The notes under the pieces were generated by a model. It was not told the DNA's origin. It saw nothing but the letters and a program-made list of their open reading frames with translations, and searched no databases. A stretch of DNA of 64,000 nt, taken from contig NC_092583.1 of NCBI RefSeq assembly GCF_037975245.1, positions 11,857,764-11,921,763 on the forward strand, given 5' to 3'. This stretch comes from Apostichopus japonicus (Eukaryota; Echinodermata; Holothuroidea; Aspidochirotida; Stichopodidae). Made by a program: the position numbers and the translations under genes. Shown one piece after another: positions 12,871 through 25,590 of this stretch (within the stretch, counting starts at the first letter, position 1; each line of letters opens with the position of its first letter).

Positions 12871-15800
12871 GCAGCTCTCTGAATACAGTCGACAATTAAA
12901 TTAAATGGGATTGCATCGTCCAATAGAATCAAACCAAAATTGATCAAAGTCTGTAGCAAAGGAGCTCCTTTAACAAATATATTAGATCTAGCCAAGTGAA
13001 ACAGTTAGTCAAGGTTGATGGCCTTACTAATGGTTACTGTCTTGGAAGGAAACTAGTCCAACTGGATTACCCCTCTCTGTCAGAAATAGACACCAAGGCC
13101 TGCCAAGAAAAGAACTTTAACGAGATCGCCCAACTTTGACATTTAAATAACCCCCGATGATGTGTTTCACTGGTTTCCGTTTGTCTACTGTAATGTAGAG
13201 AAGTGATTAAACCTCAAGTTACAAAAGTGTTACTAAACAGAGGGGTCATTCATTTTGTTTAAGTGTAAAAACTTTTAGGATATCAATATCTCTTCCAGTC
13301 CCCCCCTCACCCACTTTCCCCCCCCCCATTCTGCTCCTGAAAGAAAATAGGACACATCCAATACACAAGTGTGATATTGTCCAGGAACATTTTAATATTC
13401 TGGATAGTGTGAGCTCCCCATTTTAGAACCGACAGTGTGTTCAGCTTGAGGTTTTTTCATCTAGCAATTCTTTTACCCCCGAAAATGCTCATTTTTTTTT
13501 CTTCTTTTCGATTCTGAAGAAAAAATGCCCATACATGTCTTCAACATGGTTCCACTACAGAAAACATTGTCCAAGAATATACATACATTGGATCCGATAC
13601 TATCAACTGTATTATAATACCAGTTCTTTTAGAGAAATCATAGATTGCTTTTTAAAAGTAAAATATTTTTACAGGTCTGGAGCCCTCTTTTTTCGTTTTC
13701 TTTGATAGAAGAACGACCCACAAAGACAGACTCGCAATTTTGCTCTCCAAATGAGAAGACATTTCATGATTGTAACTACTGTAGGTGATGTATACACTGT
13801 CTGCTACAGTAGTTTAAAATCACACAGACTGCTGCCATATCTCTAAATTGAATTTCATGCGATTTATTACTCATGACACTGACCCGATTTCCGCCGATAT
13901 AATATGTGCCCAAAAAAGAGAAGACCCAGAATGCACTTTGAGTGGAGAGAGTTTAAAGTTACTTGGTAACTGGAGCTCATTGTCAGATCCCTTTAGAGGT
14001 TGAGACTTTGGTTCACATTTCTTATCAAAACCTTGTGAGCAAGAATTCCCAATCAAGTATCACCCACTATCCATATCAAAGCTTGAACTTTTTCTGGAGA
14101 AAATAAAATTAGAACACAGTCATCATCTGGAGACAGATCACGTACAGTATCAAGACTGATTTCTTAAGAGACAAAAATTACTTCTTTTGTCGCTCATTCG
14201 GAAGCGAAATCCAGGTCCTTGGGAAGTCGGGTCGAAAACAGCAAAGTTGCCGCTCCGACAAAGGTTAAATGCAAATTTATAAGGGACAGAAACTTGAGTG
14301 AGCACTCTTAAAGAAAGTAGGTGGATTTAGAGGAGGGAACCACCATCAAGTTGATGGGGTTTTCAAAGTTTTCCCCGTTTAACCATCACACATACCCAGC
14401 TGCCATTTTATGACACAAGTTGTATTTTTATATTTCATTACTTAATACCACAGTATACAACTTGTTCTATAGTACAGTATGACCACCAAGCAGAAATTAA
14501 ACAGAGAGGAATTTAAAGTTGGTGATCATGGTCACAAACATGCAATGCCTCTCAGTGTTTAAGAAAAAAAAAGGCTAGTTTTGAATGAAAAACATAGATA
14601 CGCGAAGAAGAAAAAGTGTGAACTTTTAATGACCATAAATATTACCTGATCAATATTTTAGCATGCCAAGAAATTGCTGCAACTTTTTGGAAGTAACTGA
14701 ATTCCAAGCGATTCTTTGCCCTCCAAACTTCCAAACTAGAGGAAACTGTTCCCTGTCAATAAAGAGTTATTTCAGTTTGAACAATGTTAACCAGTATTTT
14801 ACATTCTGGCATATTTCTTCTTCTTTGGTTGGAGGTTTTTTTGGGGGGGAGAGGGTTGGGAGTGGGGTGGGGAGGGTGATCATGAAGCCCTTACTGGATA
14901 AACCTTTACACGGAAATAGCATGACTTTCAACTTGGACATAATTTGTACGTTATAGTCAATATATTGTGGTTATACAGGGAAGGGGAGTATGTATGTGTG
15001 GAGGAATTGAATAAACAGTTGAGCACTCCTTCAAGGCCCTTGTGCACACCCAAAACTGTTGCATAATGGGACATTAACCTCACCATACATTCACCAAGGA
15101 CATTTCAATCAGGGTTATTACACAAGATACAGATCATCACTTGTACTGTGCAAGGAATCATGTAAAAACAAAGACAGTTAGAGGACTGTTGGAAAGTTTA
15201 GCATACAGAATAGGGTTGCTATGGTAACATCCCATACCTCTACAGGTATAACTACACTAGGGACTACTCCAATGAGAACACAACAGATAACAACCTAATA
15301 TTATTGATACCAACTGGAACAACAATCAAAAAAAAAATCTCTCTTTCTTTCTTTTGAGGTAAGTTTTGTCCAGAAAAACAAGGTTTATCTATGCATGTAT
15401 GACAAATTTGATTACATAGTTATAGGAAATGAAAGATGAGGACCTATGATCTGTAAGGTCAAACCATGCCAGCTGACGAAACTTGTGTCCTAACTCTTCA
15501 ATTTACACTTTATTAGTCAGGTATGCAGACAGGTAATGTAATATAATATTTAAAGCAAAGTACAACCAGAGCAAAAACAACAGGTAGTACAGACAGACAG
15601 ACAGACAGACAACCCATGAACAGCTAGTATTAACACATGTCAGTTCAGGGGCACAGAATGTCAGTTTGGAAGCATAAAAGTATTTAATCTTCATACAAAC
15701 TATGTCAATATCTCAGCAACCACACTGCAATCGATTTCACGACCCTGAAACAGATCCAATGTCTTCGCCCTGTGAATGACACAGGTCTAGGTAAAATGAT

Positions 15801-17757
15801 TTAGAGAGGTAACAGGTTTGTAATATGGAAGTAATGTAGGAGTGAATTATTGCATCTAAATGTCAAGTTAATCTGTTAAATACATTTTTGCGACCAGTGC
15901 CATGGTATTGAAATTTGTGTAACAGACTGTCTAGGTGAAAAAAGTTGAGTTTCCCTTCACATGTATATATGGTATTGTAAGACATACTACACTGGCCCCC
16001 CATATGTTATAATAATGGTGATATCTAATACTAATGTTAATCATATGGTATGGACAAGATCAATGCACCTTACAAGGTTTGTACATGGTTATTACTGACA
16101 GTCTTTTCCAGAACATCAATTATGACTTTGATGACATCTTTTTTTTCTTTTTTTTCTTTTTTTTCTTTTTTTTTCACCACTTTTCTTGTTTTAATTCATC
16201 TTTGTACAAGTGGTAACCATACATACAGTATAAGTCAACTAGTTTTCTGAATATAACCGGCACTAAAGAGAAAACAGACGGATGTGCTTGTTGAGAATGT
16301 GAATAAATGGCTTTTCAGCTTTAAAGGCTAAGTACTTGCCAACTATGATGGCAAGTCAGTTCAATATCGTGTTTCTTTCACTTTGGAAGCAATTAAAGAT
16401 TAACTATAATTACATTGATTTACTTAAATGCAAGGATTACTCTCAAATGCCATTACCTAAAATGCAACGGAGTTAATAACCTTTAAGTAACTACTGTAAG
16501 TTCATAGAGATAACTCTGGAGCCAGAGCTCAAAGCCACTCTCTAAAAGGTTTCACTGTTTTGCTTGTTACTTTTAATGATGGAACCCCTCCCCCCCCCCC
16601 CCTCCACCTCTTACACCATAGCACAACTTACTGTAATGACTCCGCTAACTGTACAGTACTTAACACAAGTGCTAGTATTGACAACATTGACAAAATTTGG
16701 ATAAGAATTCAATTTCTTGCTCCTTGCGATAGTAATTTAGGTTTGCTTGTTTTTTATTTTTATTTAGTTGGGGGGTTTTTTGGTCATAGGTCTGGTCCTT
16801 CCATTGGTATGTATTTGCTTTTGGTTTTATAACTTAAACATTTAACTATTAGGTAAAGGCTTAGAAATCATTGAATGATTATGCTACAGGTATATGTCAT
16901 TCCTTACATAAACTGCAAGCCATGAACCCAGACATGCTATGGCCCCGGAAAATTGAACATAAATTCCCTTTACGAGTAAAATCATTTTGGTGTCACACAT
17001 GTATGCATATATCATTAAACATACAAGTTGACATTCTAACCTCAATACTTCAGATGCATTGCTAGGTCAATGTGTTAATATAAAAATGAATGCTTCAATG
17101 CTATTAAAAGTTATTGAGTCAAGTTTAGAGCTAGTTAACTCTCTAGGGTAACCTGACAAAGTTTGTTAATAATTTCTCCATCTGTTTTTCCCTCAAACAC
17201 TTTTCAAAATAATAATGACTAAAAAGTTTATCAAAGTTTAATTTCAATTATAAATATTTATAATTTTACATGCTCCGTGGATGAAGATCTGATCTAAAGA
17301 TTCTCATGTTCACCATTAATTTGTACAAGCCAACCTGTCACTTGTGAAGACTGTCACTTTTACGATTAACGAAGTATGGTTTAGGCGTATAGGTCCTTGG
17401 CCTACCAGTACCAGGCCTAGGCTTGGGCCTAACTTTACAAAACCTAACTTAACGTAGCTGACAGGAACTATAACTTCCTAAACCTAACTACGTAGGCCTT
17501 AGTTTATTACTATGAAGTATTATTTATGTTATCATGTTAAATAAGTAGTATAAATCCTTCACGTGGACGTGAGATACGTGAACGTTCGTTCCTACTGCAC
17601 ACTGAATAACATAGGCTACATGCACAAGTATAACTGTTACAAGTCAAACAACATCGAGATGTACTAAAACTAAAAGACAGAATCCGCCGTTCAAGACATA
17701 AACACAAGTAAGCCAATAAGTAATTTTTAATTGCTTTGTACACAAACATGTGCTTAC
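12871..17757. other. unassigned; only simple repeats
   Basis: I see no supportable gene. There are short homopolymer tracts near 13318, 13490 and 16140-16175 (T-rich), a (GACA)n run at about 15590-15611, and G-rich sequence near 14840-14875. This may be the intron of a minus-strand gene whose first exon might end at 17758, but that is only inference. Confidence 0.45.
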
Positions 17758-17960
17758 CTGGCTGTCTTTCCCGTTGATATCCGAACAGAAAACGACGGTA
17801 AATCCTTCCTAATACGGATATTTGAGGCTTATGTGCAACTAACCATTCAGGTCAAGTGGTAATCTACTGGCGATCAATCGTGCATGTGTGATCGAGCCGC
17901 CGGGTTTGCTTTTCGCGGTTTACATTACAAGTTCCGTAGACAATCAAAGAGGCCTTGAAA
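17758..17960 (-). other. possible 5' exon and promoter patch of a minus-strand gene
   Basis: On the minus strand this patch ends in a consensus donor, CAG|gtaagc (exon edge at 17758). It is noticeably richer in CpG than its surroundings, including GCCGCCGGG-type and TTTTCGCGG-type stretches. That combination is what a first non-coding exon near a promoter can look like. The left boundary of the donor is clear; the transcription start is not. No downstream coding exon has been tied to it. Confidence 0.3.
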
Positions 17961-18513
17961 ATGTCTAGGCAACTAAATTAACTTTGGCTTCGGCTTTATA
18001 TTCAACTGACGACTTCACACGGCGTAATCTTAGTATGAACAAACATTAGTATTACATTTACATCCGTGTTATGAAAAGCAAGGCAGACGCCCCCAGTTAA
18101 ATCCCTGACTTGCCTGTCACCGGGAACAGTCCCCAGTAAGTCTCACACCAATGTTTAACATTTGACTGAATTGTACCCCCACTCCATCTTAAAAACCGGT
18201 GTCGGGTTCCCTGTGGTATAGCTAAGAAGTGGGGGGGGGGGGATGTAAGGTGGAGAACAACAAACATATTGGGATAGCAACGTATTTATGCAAGAAAAAA
18301 CGAAGACTCGCCTAGTTAGTGGTTACATCACGGATTGTAGTCTGTGTGAGGGGATGCGGAGATGGGCTGGTCAACTAAGCCCAGATACGATACGAGAGAT
18401 ATTGGACATCTTCAAATGATGCGACGTGAATTTCGCCATTTACCGCCGCGTGGCGATCGAGATTCATTTACATCTGAAAGAATTCTAGAGAAAAAATCCC
18501 TCATTTCTTTGGC

Positions 18514-18695
18514 CTGGGCGTAGCCAAGGGGAGGGGGAAGGGGTGACGGCACTCCACCCCCCCCCTTGAGCATATTGTTTGTATTTTTTTATGATATCGC
18601 TAGTAATTTCAAAATAGAAAATGCTTAGTTGCAAGGCTTACATGGCCTGGGAAGTGCCATTTCAAGCGATCTGGGAGGTGTTTTTTGCCAAAAGG
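18514..18695 (-). mobile_element. hAT-like MITE, partial copy, reverse orientation
   Basis: The end CTGGGCGTAGCCA and the interior (around 'gatatcgctagtaatttcaaaatag' and 'gggaagtgccatttcaagcgatctgg') match the reverse complement of the full copy at 61557-61847. The far end is lost or too diverged to place, and no target duplication is seen. Confidence 0.7.
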
Positions 18696-18874
18696 GTGGT
18701 AAACTTACTGAGAAAAAGTCAAGGGTCATAAAAGAAGGATCCGCCGTCGAAATATATGCGAGTCCATTCCGAAAAGAACACAAACACAGTGTAGTTGTTA
18801 AATAGAACTTTCCTGCGTGGGAAATTGTTGGAACGGGGCGCTATGCGGTTATAGCTTTCGATCGCGCCTATACG

Positions 18875-19165
18875 GTAGCAAACTTGGAACCCGGGAGTAA
18901 AAAACCCTTCCGCCCACCCACCCCTCTCGTTTTCACCCCCTCAAAATACAAAATTAAAAGTCGTTACTTTAGCACAAAATTGGATGTAGACCGAATTAGA
19001 AACATTAGTTATAGACTTTATATAGCCTACATATGCCTCGGAATGAACAACTTACGTCAGAAAAAAAATGTTCTGGTGAAACCCCACAAACACCGCGTAC
19101 ACATGTCATGAGTAGGCTTCAACGACCTCAGAGCCACATCCAGTTCTGGATCCGCCCATATGTAA
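18875..19165. repeat. dispersed repeat family R2, copy A
   Basis: This shares a block order with sequence at about 38215-38515 and 21150-21290: an opening 'gaacc(c/t)gg', a 'tatagcctacatatgcc' block, then 'ggcttcaac(g/a)acc(t/c)cag(a/g)gcca' and a closing 'ccgccc'. The copies are well diverged. Terminal structure is unclear, so I do not assign a class. Confidence 0.5.
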
Positions 19166-21149
19166 TAGTTTGATTAAAACATATAAGTTGTAGCTCAGTA
19201 AATACTGTGCATGCATGCATGGTGTATGTTTCGCTAAACTAAACCTAGAAATTAAAAATGTATGTAATTGTCGGTGGGGGAGGGGATGGGGAGGGCGCGG
19301 GAGGGCGTTGGGAGGCCGTATGGGGAGGGGACATGCATGTGCTCACGGATAGGCACCACGATGCTGAAAAAAATGCATTTCTAACTTTAGAGCGATCAAA
19401 TTTATCTGACATGCTTCAAAACAGACTGAGTTTTGAAGCAGCTTTATGCGATAAATTGCTTTTAACACTAAAAATTCATTGATCCAACTAGCCAAGTTTA
19501 ATGAAACGATTGAAATCCGAAAATTTAAAGAAAATAATATGTTATGTCTGCAGGTCTATAGCCTTACTGAAGTGGTCACGTTAGCCTGCCGGGCCACTGA
19601 GTGCACATTCTCCACTCATCCTCCCCCACACCCCCTCCGTGCCCTAATTCTCCCCTCCATCCTCCACCTATCCTCCCTATATAACCGTGTCGTGTTGGAA
19701 AGACGGTGCATATCGCTAATTTATCAAAAACGCCCAAAAACCAAATATTTATGTCATCAAACTTGTATAGTATTACAGACATGTAAGTAGACGTATTGCA
19801 CACACATCTCCCCTCCCTTTCCCCTCCCTCCCCCTTCCCCTCTCCCTTTCCCACCCACCCCCCCCCCCTCTAGCTTATATAAGGTCTCCATAAGGTCCAT
19901 GCATGGAAGGATTATCTTTGAATATATCTTACAGAGGGTAAGATACATGTACCACTGACTATTTGAATTTAGACGACAAAGCTAGCTCCATAGTCACATT
20001 TTCTTTGCCTGCATCGTAATAACTTTTCACACTAACTTTTGAGTTTCCGACGTGCTGTGTTTACTAACAGTGTGAACGACAGCAAAAGAACATACGGTTG
20101 ATTGGCTTTCTCTTACTGTGTCCGAGATTCTTGTCATCAAGTGTTTACTATTTCACACGACAAATGTAAACTAACATAGGTAGCTTAATGGTGATCGAAT
20201 TCTGTTATTGAAAGGAAACCTTGCACTTTTTGACAATACAAACAAGAAAATGTCGCCTGTAATGTTGACATTTCACTCAAAAGATACCGTTTCAGAGGTG
20301 AATTTTCATTTGATATGGTAAAGAAAACTACTATGTTAGCATCATGAAACTTGCAACTTATATATACATGTCGTTTTCAACTTAGTTTTTATTTTTGGTT
20401 TCCGACAGAGAATCAGAAGTAGACAAGTGTGATGTTATATATTCACAACTTTCTCTAATCCCATTTACTAACTCCTGCCTCCTTGTTCAACCCTAATTCA
20501 TTGAAAAGGACTTATTCGCAAATTTATCTTGACCAGTAACAAAGAAAAGTAACTTGTTAACCAACTATGTATATTTATTCACAACTATCGGTTTCCTCGC
20601 TTTCTCTATTCGCTGACTGTAGATTCAACAGTCCAACGTAATCTCTGTCAGTTTTGTTCGGCGTTCCGTGGCCTCATACGCCTTCCGGCGATGTATAAAC
20701 ACACTGCCAAGTTCAATGTCTGGTATTTAAAGGGATATGCAAATTCGTTTAGACAAAACGTTCCGGTAGTCTCAACACGGTGGCCGAACTTACCTTTGAA
20801 TATCAAAACATGAAAACAGAAGACACTTCTACAAAATATATTATGTTACGATGTTATATGATATCAACTTTGAATAAATTTTGACGCAAATGACAGCAAT
20901 GAGATGTGACGCTACTTTGTATCAGGAAAGGGAAGAAATCGTTCCTTTTCGTAAATCGTTTACTTTGGCGTACGGTACTTCCTAAGTGACCGATGTTCTT
21001 ACCGTAATCGCCCCCCCCCCCACACACACACACAATCACACACATGTCCCCATATACGACCTCACACAAGAAAGTACTTATCAGCACAAGCTTGCGAATA
21101 GGACTTTATAATCAAATATACCTCAGAATTCACCATTTGGCGTCTATTT
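19166..21149. other. unassigned, pyrimidine- and purine-rich patches
   Basis: I see nothing gene-like. There is a G-rich patch near 19270-19330 and C/T-rich patches near 19615-19670 and 19805-19870, and a (CA)n run follows poly-C at 21009-21034. Confidence 0.45.
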
Positions 21150-21290
21150 TTTTTCACGGGGAGGATACTTTCAGATCCCTTACACGGGAATTGGCTTCAA
21201 CGACCCCAGGGCCATACACCTTCCATAAAAAATATATATATTTAAAAAAGCGTAATCCGCCCTCGTTTAATTTCACATTTTTCAATGTCT
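21150..21290. repeat. dispersed repeat family R2, copy B (partial)
   Basis: This contains the 3' part of the family: a 'cgggaattggcttcaacgacc' type block, then 'gggccatacacc' and 'taatccgccct'. It matches the 3' parts of copies at 18875 and 38215. The 5' part is missing or diverged. Confidence 0.5.
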
Positions 21291-23455
21291 GAGAACGATT
21301 CAGAGAGTCCGAAAACCGCCGAGAAAAAGACTTGAAGATTTTAAAGCAATTTTAACGTACTAAAAAATTACGAGTGGGTTTTAGGTGGGGATTAATACTA
21401 ATGACAAATACAATATAGCTACTCGGTGCCTTTACCTGGTAAACTCGAGGACGCTGGTAGCCGACGGAGCGACTCGCATAAATAAAATTGAAATATATCC
21501 CCACGCCCATATATGTCAACACTACATAACTCCTTCATAATACTTTAAGTACAAAGTCAATACTTTCAGAATGTTCTATTTCAAAATATGTATTATATTT
21601 TCCCATGAGTCGTATATAAGTTTCAACATAAAAGCCGTGTGAAACATTTGAGGTAATTGAATACCTAGACGATGGATTTACCTAATGTGCCGGGGGTAAT
21701 GTACTTTATGTATTAATGGAAAATGTGATAGCAAAAACCAATGAATCTGTCATCTGTCGTATCAGCTCTTCTCTTGACTGTACGGAGGAGAAGACAAACA
21801 CATGCTAATATGAAATATAAATCCCTGAACAACTCTGGTGATTTACTACATGAAATAATGATTAAAAATGATAAATAAAACGGCTGGGATGATAAGCCTA
21901 TGCTTAAGAAATAAGGAACTCCCTTTTCCAATGGACTACTATATCTTTTGTTCATTTTTTATATAAATATTTAAATATGAACCATTGGCAACGTTCACAT
22001 CTTCCCAGCCCCCGCCCCCCCCCCCCATATCTTTCCACTCTCCCCACATTCGTTCTCCAATCCACTTGGATTTGGTATAATGCTTGGAGGTAAGGGGAGG
22101 GGATAGAAGATTGCCTTTCTATTTCACGTCAAGGGGATTCTTTCACTTGACCCCCACTAGAGGCCATATGATGACCCCTGGACCTCGGGTGCCGATATGA
22201 CAGGGATTTTCAATAGGGGAAACAGTTTACACTTAACAGGGTAAGCCAGCCCATATCAGCCCCCATACCGACCTCCCTTACATATTGTTCTACCTTGTTA
22301 GGTACAGCGAGATTTTGGTTCATTGTGGTTTTATGCTCCAAGCAAAGTATCTCTCTCTCTCTCTGGCCCTCGTAGAAAATTAATTCCGGCTGTAAAGGGA
22401 AGAGCTGATGAAATTTCTCATGTTTCGTATGGGCCAAGCTCGCGAGAAGAACATTGAATACCAAATAAAAATTCTCTAAGCTGTTGCTATGACATTGTCA
22501 TCAAAACAATATGACACCATTGACTGAATAAATGAGTCATAAAGAAAAGTTCTTTTCAAAGTTCTCCGGACTTCTCCTTAGCCATCAAGTCCAAAGATAT
22601 ATACCAAGATATGACCAATTGACAGACAATACCCCCACTTGACAAGTTTAGACAGCCAATAGCGACCAAGGGGTCTCCGGACGTTTGAGTGTAAATAAAC
22701 TGGACAGGTTACCAAACAAATGTTTCCGGTTAGTTGACTTATGGTCAAGTTGAGTCCACTCGGACACCTCCCCGAGTCCCTGGTCAGTTACGGCTGGGGA
22801 GTTGCCCTAACAAGTAAAAAGTCATCAGCGATAGATAGCTCGGGTCTGGAATGCACCGTGTCTTGTAGACACTGCCCACAACTTTGGTTAAATGCCAAAT
22901 CATTGATCCTTTTACGACCTAACTTCAAGCATGGTGCATGGCAGCTCCCTGCTTCTAAACTCTGAGAATCCAAGCTCTGTTCCTTACTATAGGCTTTGCA
23001 AAAAATCAATTTCACAGCGTCTATTAGTGTATTCTTGACACAAGCGACCCGGGGACTCAATCAGAGCTATGTATGTTCCTCCGTGATCAGATGACAGGTA
23101 CTGCCCAATTAGAGCCTATCTCAAAGATTTCTTGCAACCCTCAATGGTACACTGGTTTCATAAGAAATGTGTGACCGTTATCACTATCAGAATAATGCAG
23201 AAAAATGGAGATGAACAATGCAATAAAAAAGCAGCAAAACCGTTTGACGTGTGCATATGAGGCCCAGTAGTATTAAAGGAGATATATTTCGAATCGGTGA
23301 GGTAATTTCTATTTATTGAAAACAAATTAACAAATAAAGAGAACGTAATAATACTTTGTGTATTGACAATAGAACGGGAGAACTGATAGAAGTGTCGGAC
23401 TGTATAGATATCACGCTGTATAAGTTATTCCAATTATTGCTCATATTCGAGGCAG
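21291..23455. other. unassigned
   Basis: I see no element with clear boundaries. Both strands of about 22741-23060 are open for 75-90 codons, but there is no recognisable domain and no convincing splice context, so I do not call a gene. A poly-C tract lies near 22014-22026 and a (CT)n run near 22350-22363. Confidence 0.4.
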
Positions 23456-23692
23456 AATAGGTCAAAGATCCGAAGAAAAAAAGTGGATCAAATATTTGTC
23501 TACACTTGTAAAAATTGCGATAATTCGAAGGAAAGGGCTGTAGTAGGATCCTTCTATTTCCAATACAATTAACGGTTAATTGTATTGAAAATAGAAGGAT
23601 TCTACTACAGCCCTTTCCTTCGAATTATCGCAATTTTTACAAGTGTAGACAAATATGATCCACTTTTTTTCTTCGGATCTTTGACCTATTAT
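23456..23692. mobile_element. foldback element, near-perfect 237-bp palindrome
   Basis: Two arms of about 117 bp mirror each other around position 23574 (ATTAAC-G-GTTAAT). The left arm opens AATAGGTCAAAGATCCG and the right arm closes CGGATCTTTGACCTATT. Only a few mismatches and a short indel occur, so the arms formed recently or are kept alike by gene conversion. No coding sequence and no convincing target duplication are seen. It is probably a foldback MITE. Confidence 0.8.
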
Positions 23693-23805
23693 TAACCGAT
23701 AATTAGAAGATTGATCGATCAATGGCTAGTCGTATAAAGGCATGTTAGTACTAAATTATTTTTGTTTTTATTACTACTGGTATCGCGCAATACTTGCTGC
23801 GTGCC

Positions 23806-24015
23806 TATGGAAAGCCGTTTTAACATTTAATAAGGAATTTCAGATATCTCGAAATAATTTCAGATATCTCAAATAAAATTTCAGATATCTCGAATTAAAT
23901 TTAAGATATCTCGAATTTAATTTTAGATATCTGAAATAGAATTTTAGATATCTAAAATAAGAAACAATTACAGATATCTGAAATTCCCGATTAAATGTTA
24001 AAATGGCTTTCCATA
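23806..24015. mobile_element. MITE with TA ends and an internal AGATATCT array
   Basis: Inverted ends match at 25 of 26 bases: left TATGGAAAGCCGTTTTAACA, right (reverse complement) TATGGAAAGCCATTTTAACA, both continuing TTTAAT. Between them lie seven copies of a 21-25 bp unit centred on the palindrome (A/C)AGATATCT. If the outer TA is the target duplication, as in Tc1/mariner elements, the element is about 206-210 bp. No coding content. Confidence 0.8.
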
Positions 24016-24090
24016 CGTGCCACTGGGAAGAGCTGGGTTCGATTGAGCAAGGCTTCCACACATTATAACCTTGGTAAATACGTAATACGT

Positions 24091-24342
24091 AGTGTGCAGT
24101 GGTTGGTGGGAGTCACCGACTTCTCTTATACTAGTCTTATAGGGTTAGGGTTGAGTAATGATTTTACCCGTTGTACAAGGTTTCATCGAAGAGGCTTCCT
24201 AAGAAACATCATCATGTGCCTTCGCCACCAGCCCCCCAAAATGCCACAATTTTTAATCATTACTGGGGCAATGCTCGCGAGCCCACAAAATCGGCTTCGC
24301 GGGCCCAAATGGGCCCGCGAGCCCAAGGTTGAAAACCACGGC
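24091..24342. mobile_element. possible degenerate hAT-like fragment
   Basis: The right edge (CCCAAGGTTGAAAACCACGG) resembles the CAGTGGTT-type ends seen in some hAT elements, and CAGTGGTTGG occurs at 24098-24107. I find no matching 8-bp target duplication. A GC-rich near-palindrome (gggcccgcgagccc type) lies near 24280-24320. Confidence 0.25.
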
Positions 24343-24728
24343 GCTAAGGGTTTCATTGATGAATACAATATTGACCTCCTTTGGTTTAGTTAATCCTGTT
24401 TGGTGGTTTGATGATTCATACATCATTATAACAATCTATGTACTATAACTTCCCGAGTCCGGGCAATGGTTTGTTTTCATTCATCTTCCAGTCGGTCATG
24501 AGGTTACGGATGAACCAAGTCAGAGTAGATAAATCATCTAGGAAGTAATATCTTGACCCGTTGTCTCAAGAATAAACATCTAAGAACAGGACATGCACTG
24601 TCGTCACATAAAAGTCAGCCCGTGTCGAATATGATGGTGTAAAAAATACTGAACAGGAGGTACAAGCGCAGCTTTATTCGGTTTATATGGTGATGGTGCG
24701 TGAGCCGGTTTTACAATGTAACAGAAAC

Positions 24729-25343
24729 GGGGTGTTACTAAAACGAATGACAATTGCCTTACACATAACGAATGACAATATGTTGTACACACTAAAAAAA
24801 ATGCGTTGACTAAAACGAATGACAGTACTGACAGCACAGACATTTGCTTCAACCGGATATCACAGTTCAGACTTCGTGGGTATCTAGATCTAGTAAAGTA
24901 CGGACAAGATAAAAACGCACCTTATAGTAAGCGAAATTGTAAGTCTGATTTTAAAAAGTAACTAACGTCATTTTTCCGATATTAATTGTTAGAAACTAAC
25001 AATACTATAATCTTGAAACGGCTTCAGTTATCATTACAGAGGTAAAAAGCACAGCACTCAAGCGCATTCTCACACAAAAACTTTCCTTGTCGTTTATATC
25101 CGTAAATTACACCAAAACCCTGCAACCACGTAACATGCGATTTTCCTCAAATCATTTTTGCGCAGAAAACCAATAACCGCATTTACTCCACTCCGTTAAT
25201 CATTCTATCTCCACTCAACACTGTCCTTTGTTGTCATTCGTTGTCATTCGCTGTCATTCGCTGTCATTCGCAAATGATAATTAACCCTGTACAAAGTCAA
25301 TTATCATTCGGTCATTCGCTGTCATTCGTTTTAGTTTGTCCCC
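24729..25343. mobile_element. 615-bp transposon with 6-bp TSD and CGAATGACA subterminal repeats
   Basis: The element is flanked by a perfect 6-bp duplication AGAAAC (24723-24728 and 25344-25349). Its ends start GGGG and include a perfect 16-bp inverted repeat ACTAAAACGAATGACA (24737-24752, and reversed at 25320-25335). The core CGAATGACA recurs at the left end in forward orientation (about 24744, 24768, 24811) and at the right end in reverse orientation (a cluster at 25231-25268 and another at about 25303-25329). Inverted subterminal arrays like these are usual for transposase binding. There is no coding frame. The 6-bp duplication does not settle the superfamily. Confidence 0.8.
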
Positions 25344-25430
25344 AGAAACGAGTAATTTCACTTGAAGTGAAAAATACCATGTCACGGATCCAGGTGGTGG
25401 GGATGTATTACAATAAATTACTTTCAAAAT

Positions 25431-25590
25431 AAAACTGTTAGCAAACTGCTTATCCACTAGAGAGCCTGTGTAAGAGAATGTGTAAAATTAAGTAAGTTAG
25501 CCTGACGTTACGATCCTAGCAGGATCTTCTTCAGAGGCTAAATGACAAGTGTCAACAAACGTCAGGCTAACTTACTTTTACACAATAAAT
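25431..25590. repeat. hairpin repeat R3, copy A, with hammerhead-like arm
   Basis: The left flank 'actgttagcaaactgcttat' and the hairpin are shared with 48246-48552. Arms GTGTAAAA...AGTTAGCCTGACGTT (from 25480) and AACGTCAGGCTAACTTACTTTTACAC (to 25583) pair. On the minus strand, 25504-25534 reads CTGAAGA, then a GATCC/GGATC stem, then GTAAC and GTC. This is the layout of a minimal hammerhead ribozyme, but GAA is mutated to GTA, so it is not expected to cleave. Confidence 0.6.

Noticed and set aside
22741-23060. Overlapping open frames on both strands
   Set aside because: I recognise no domain and see no splice context, so a gene call is not supported.
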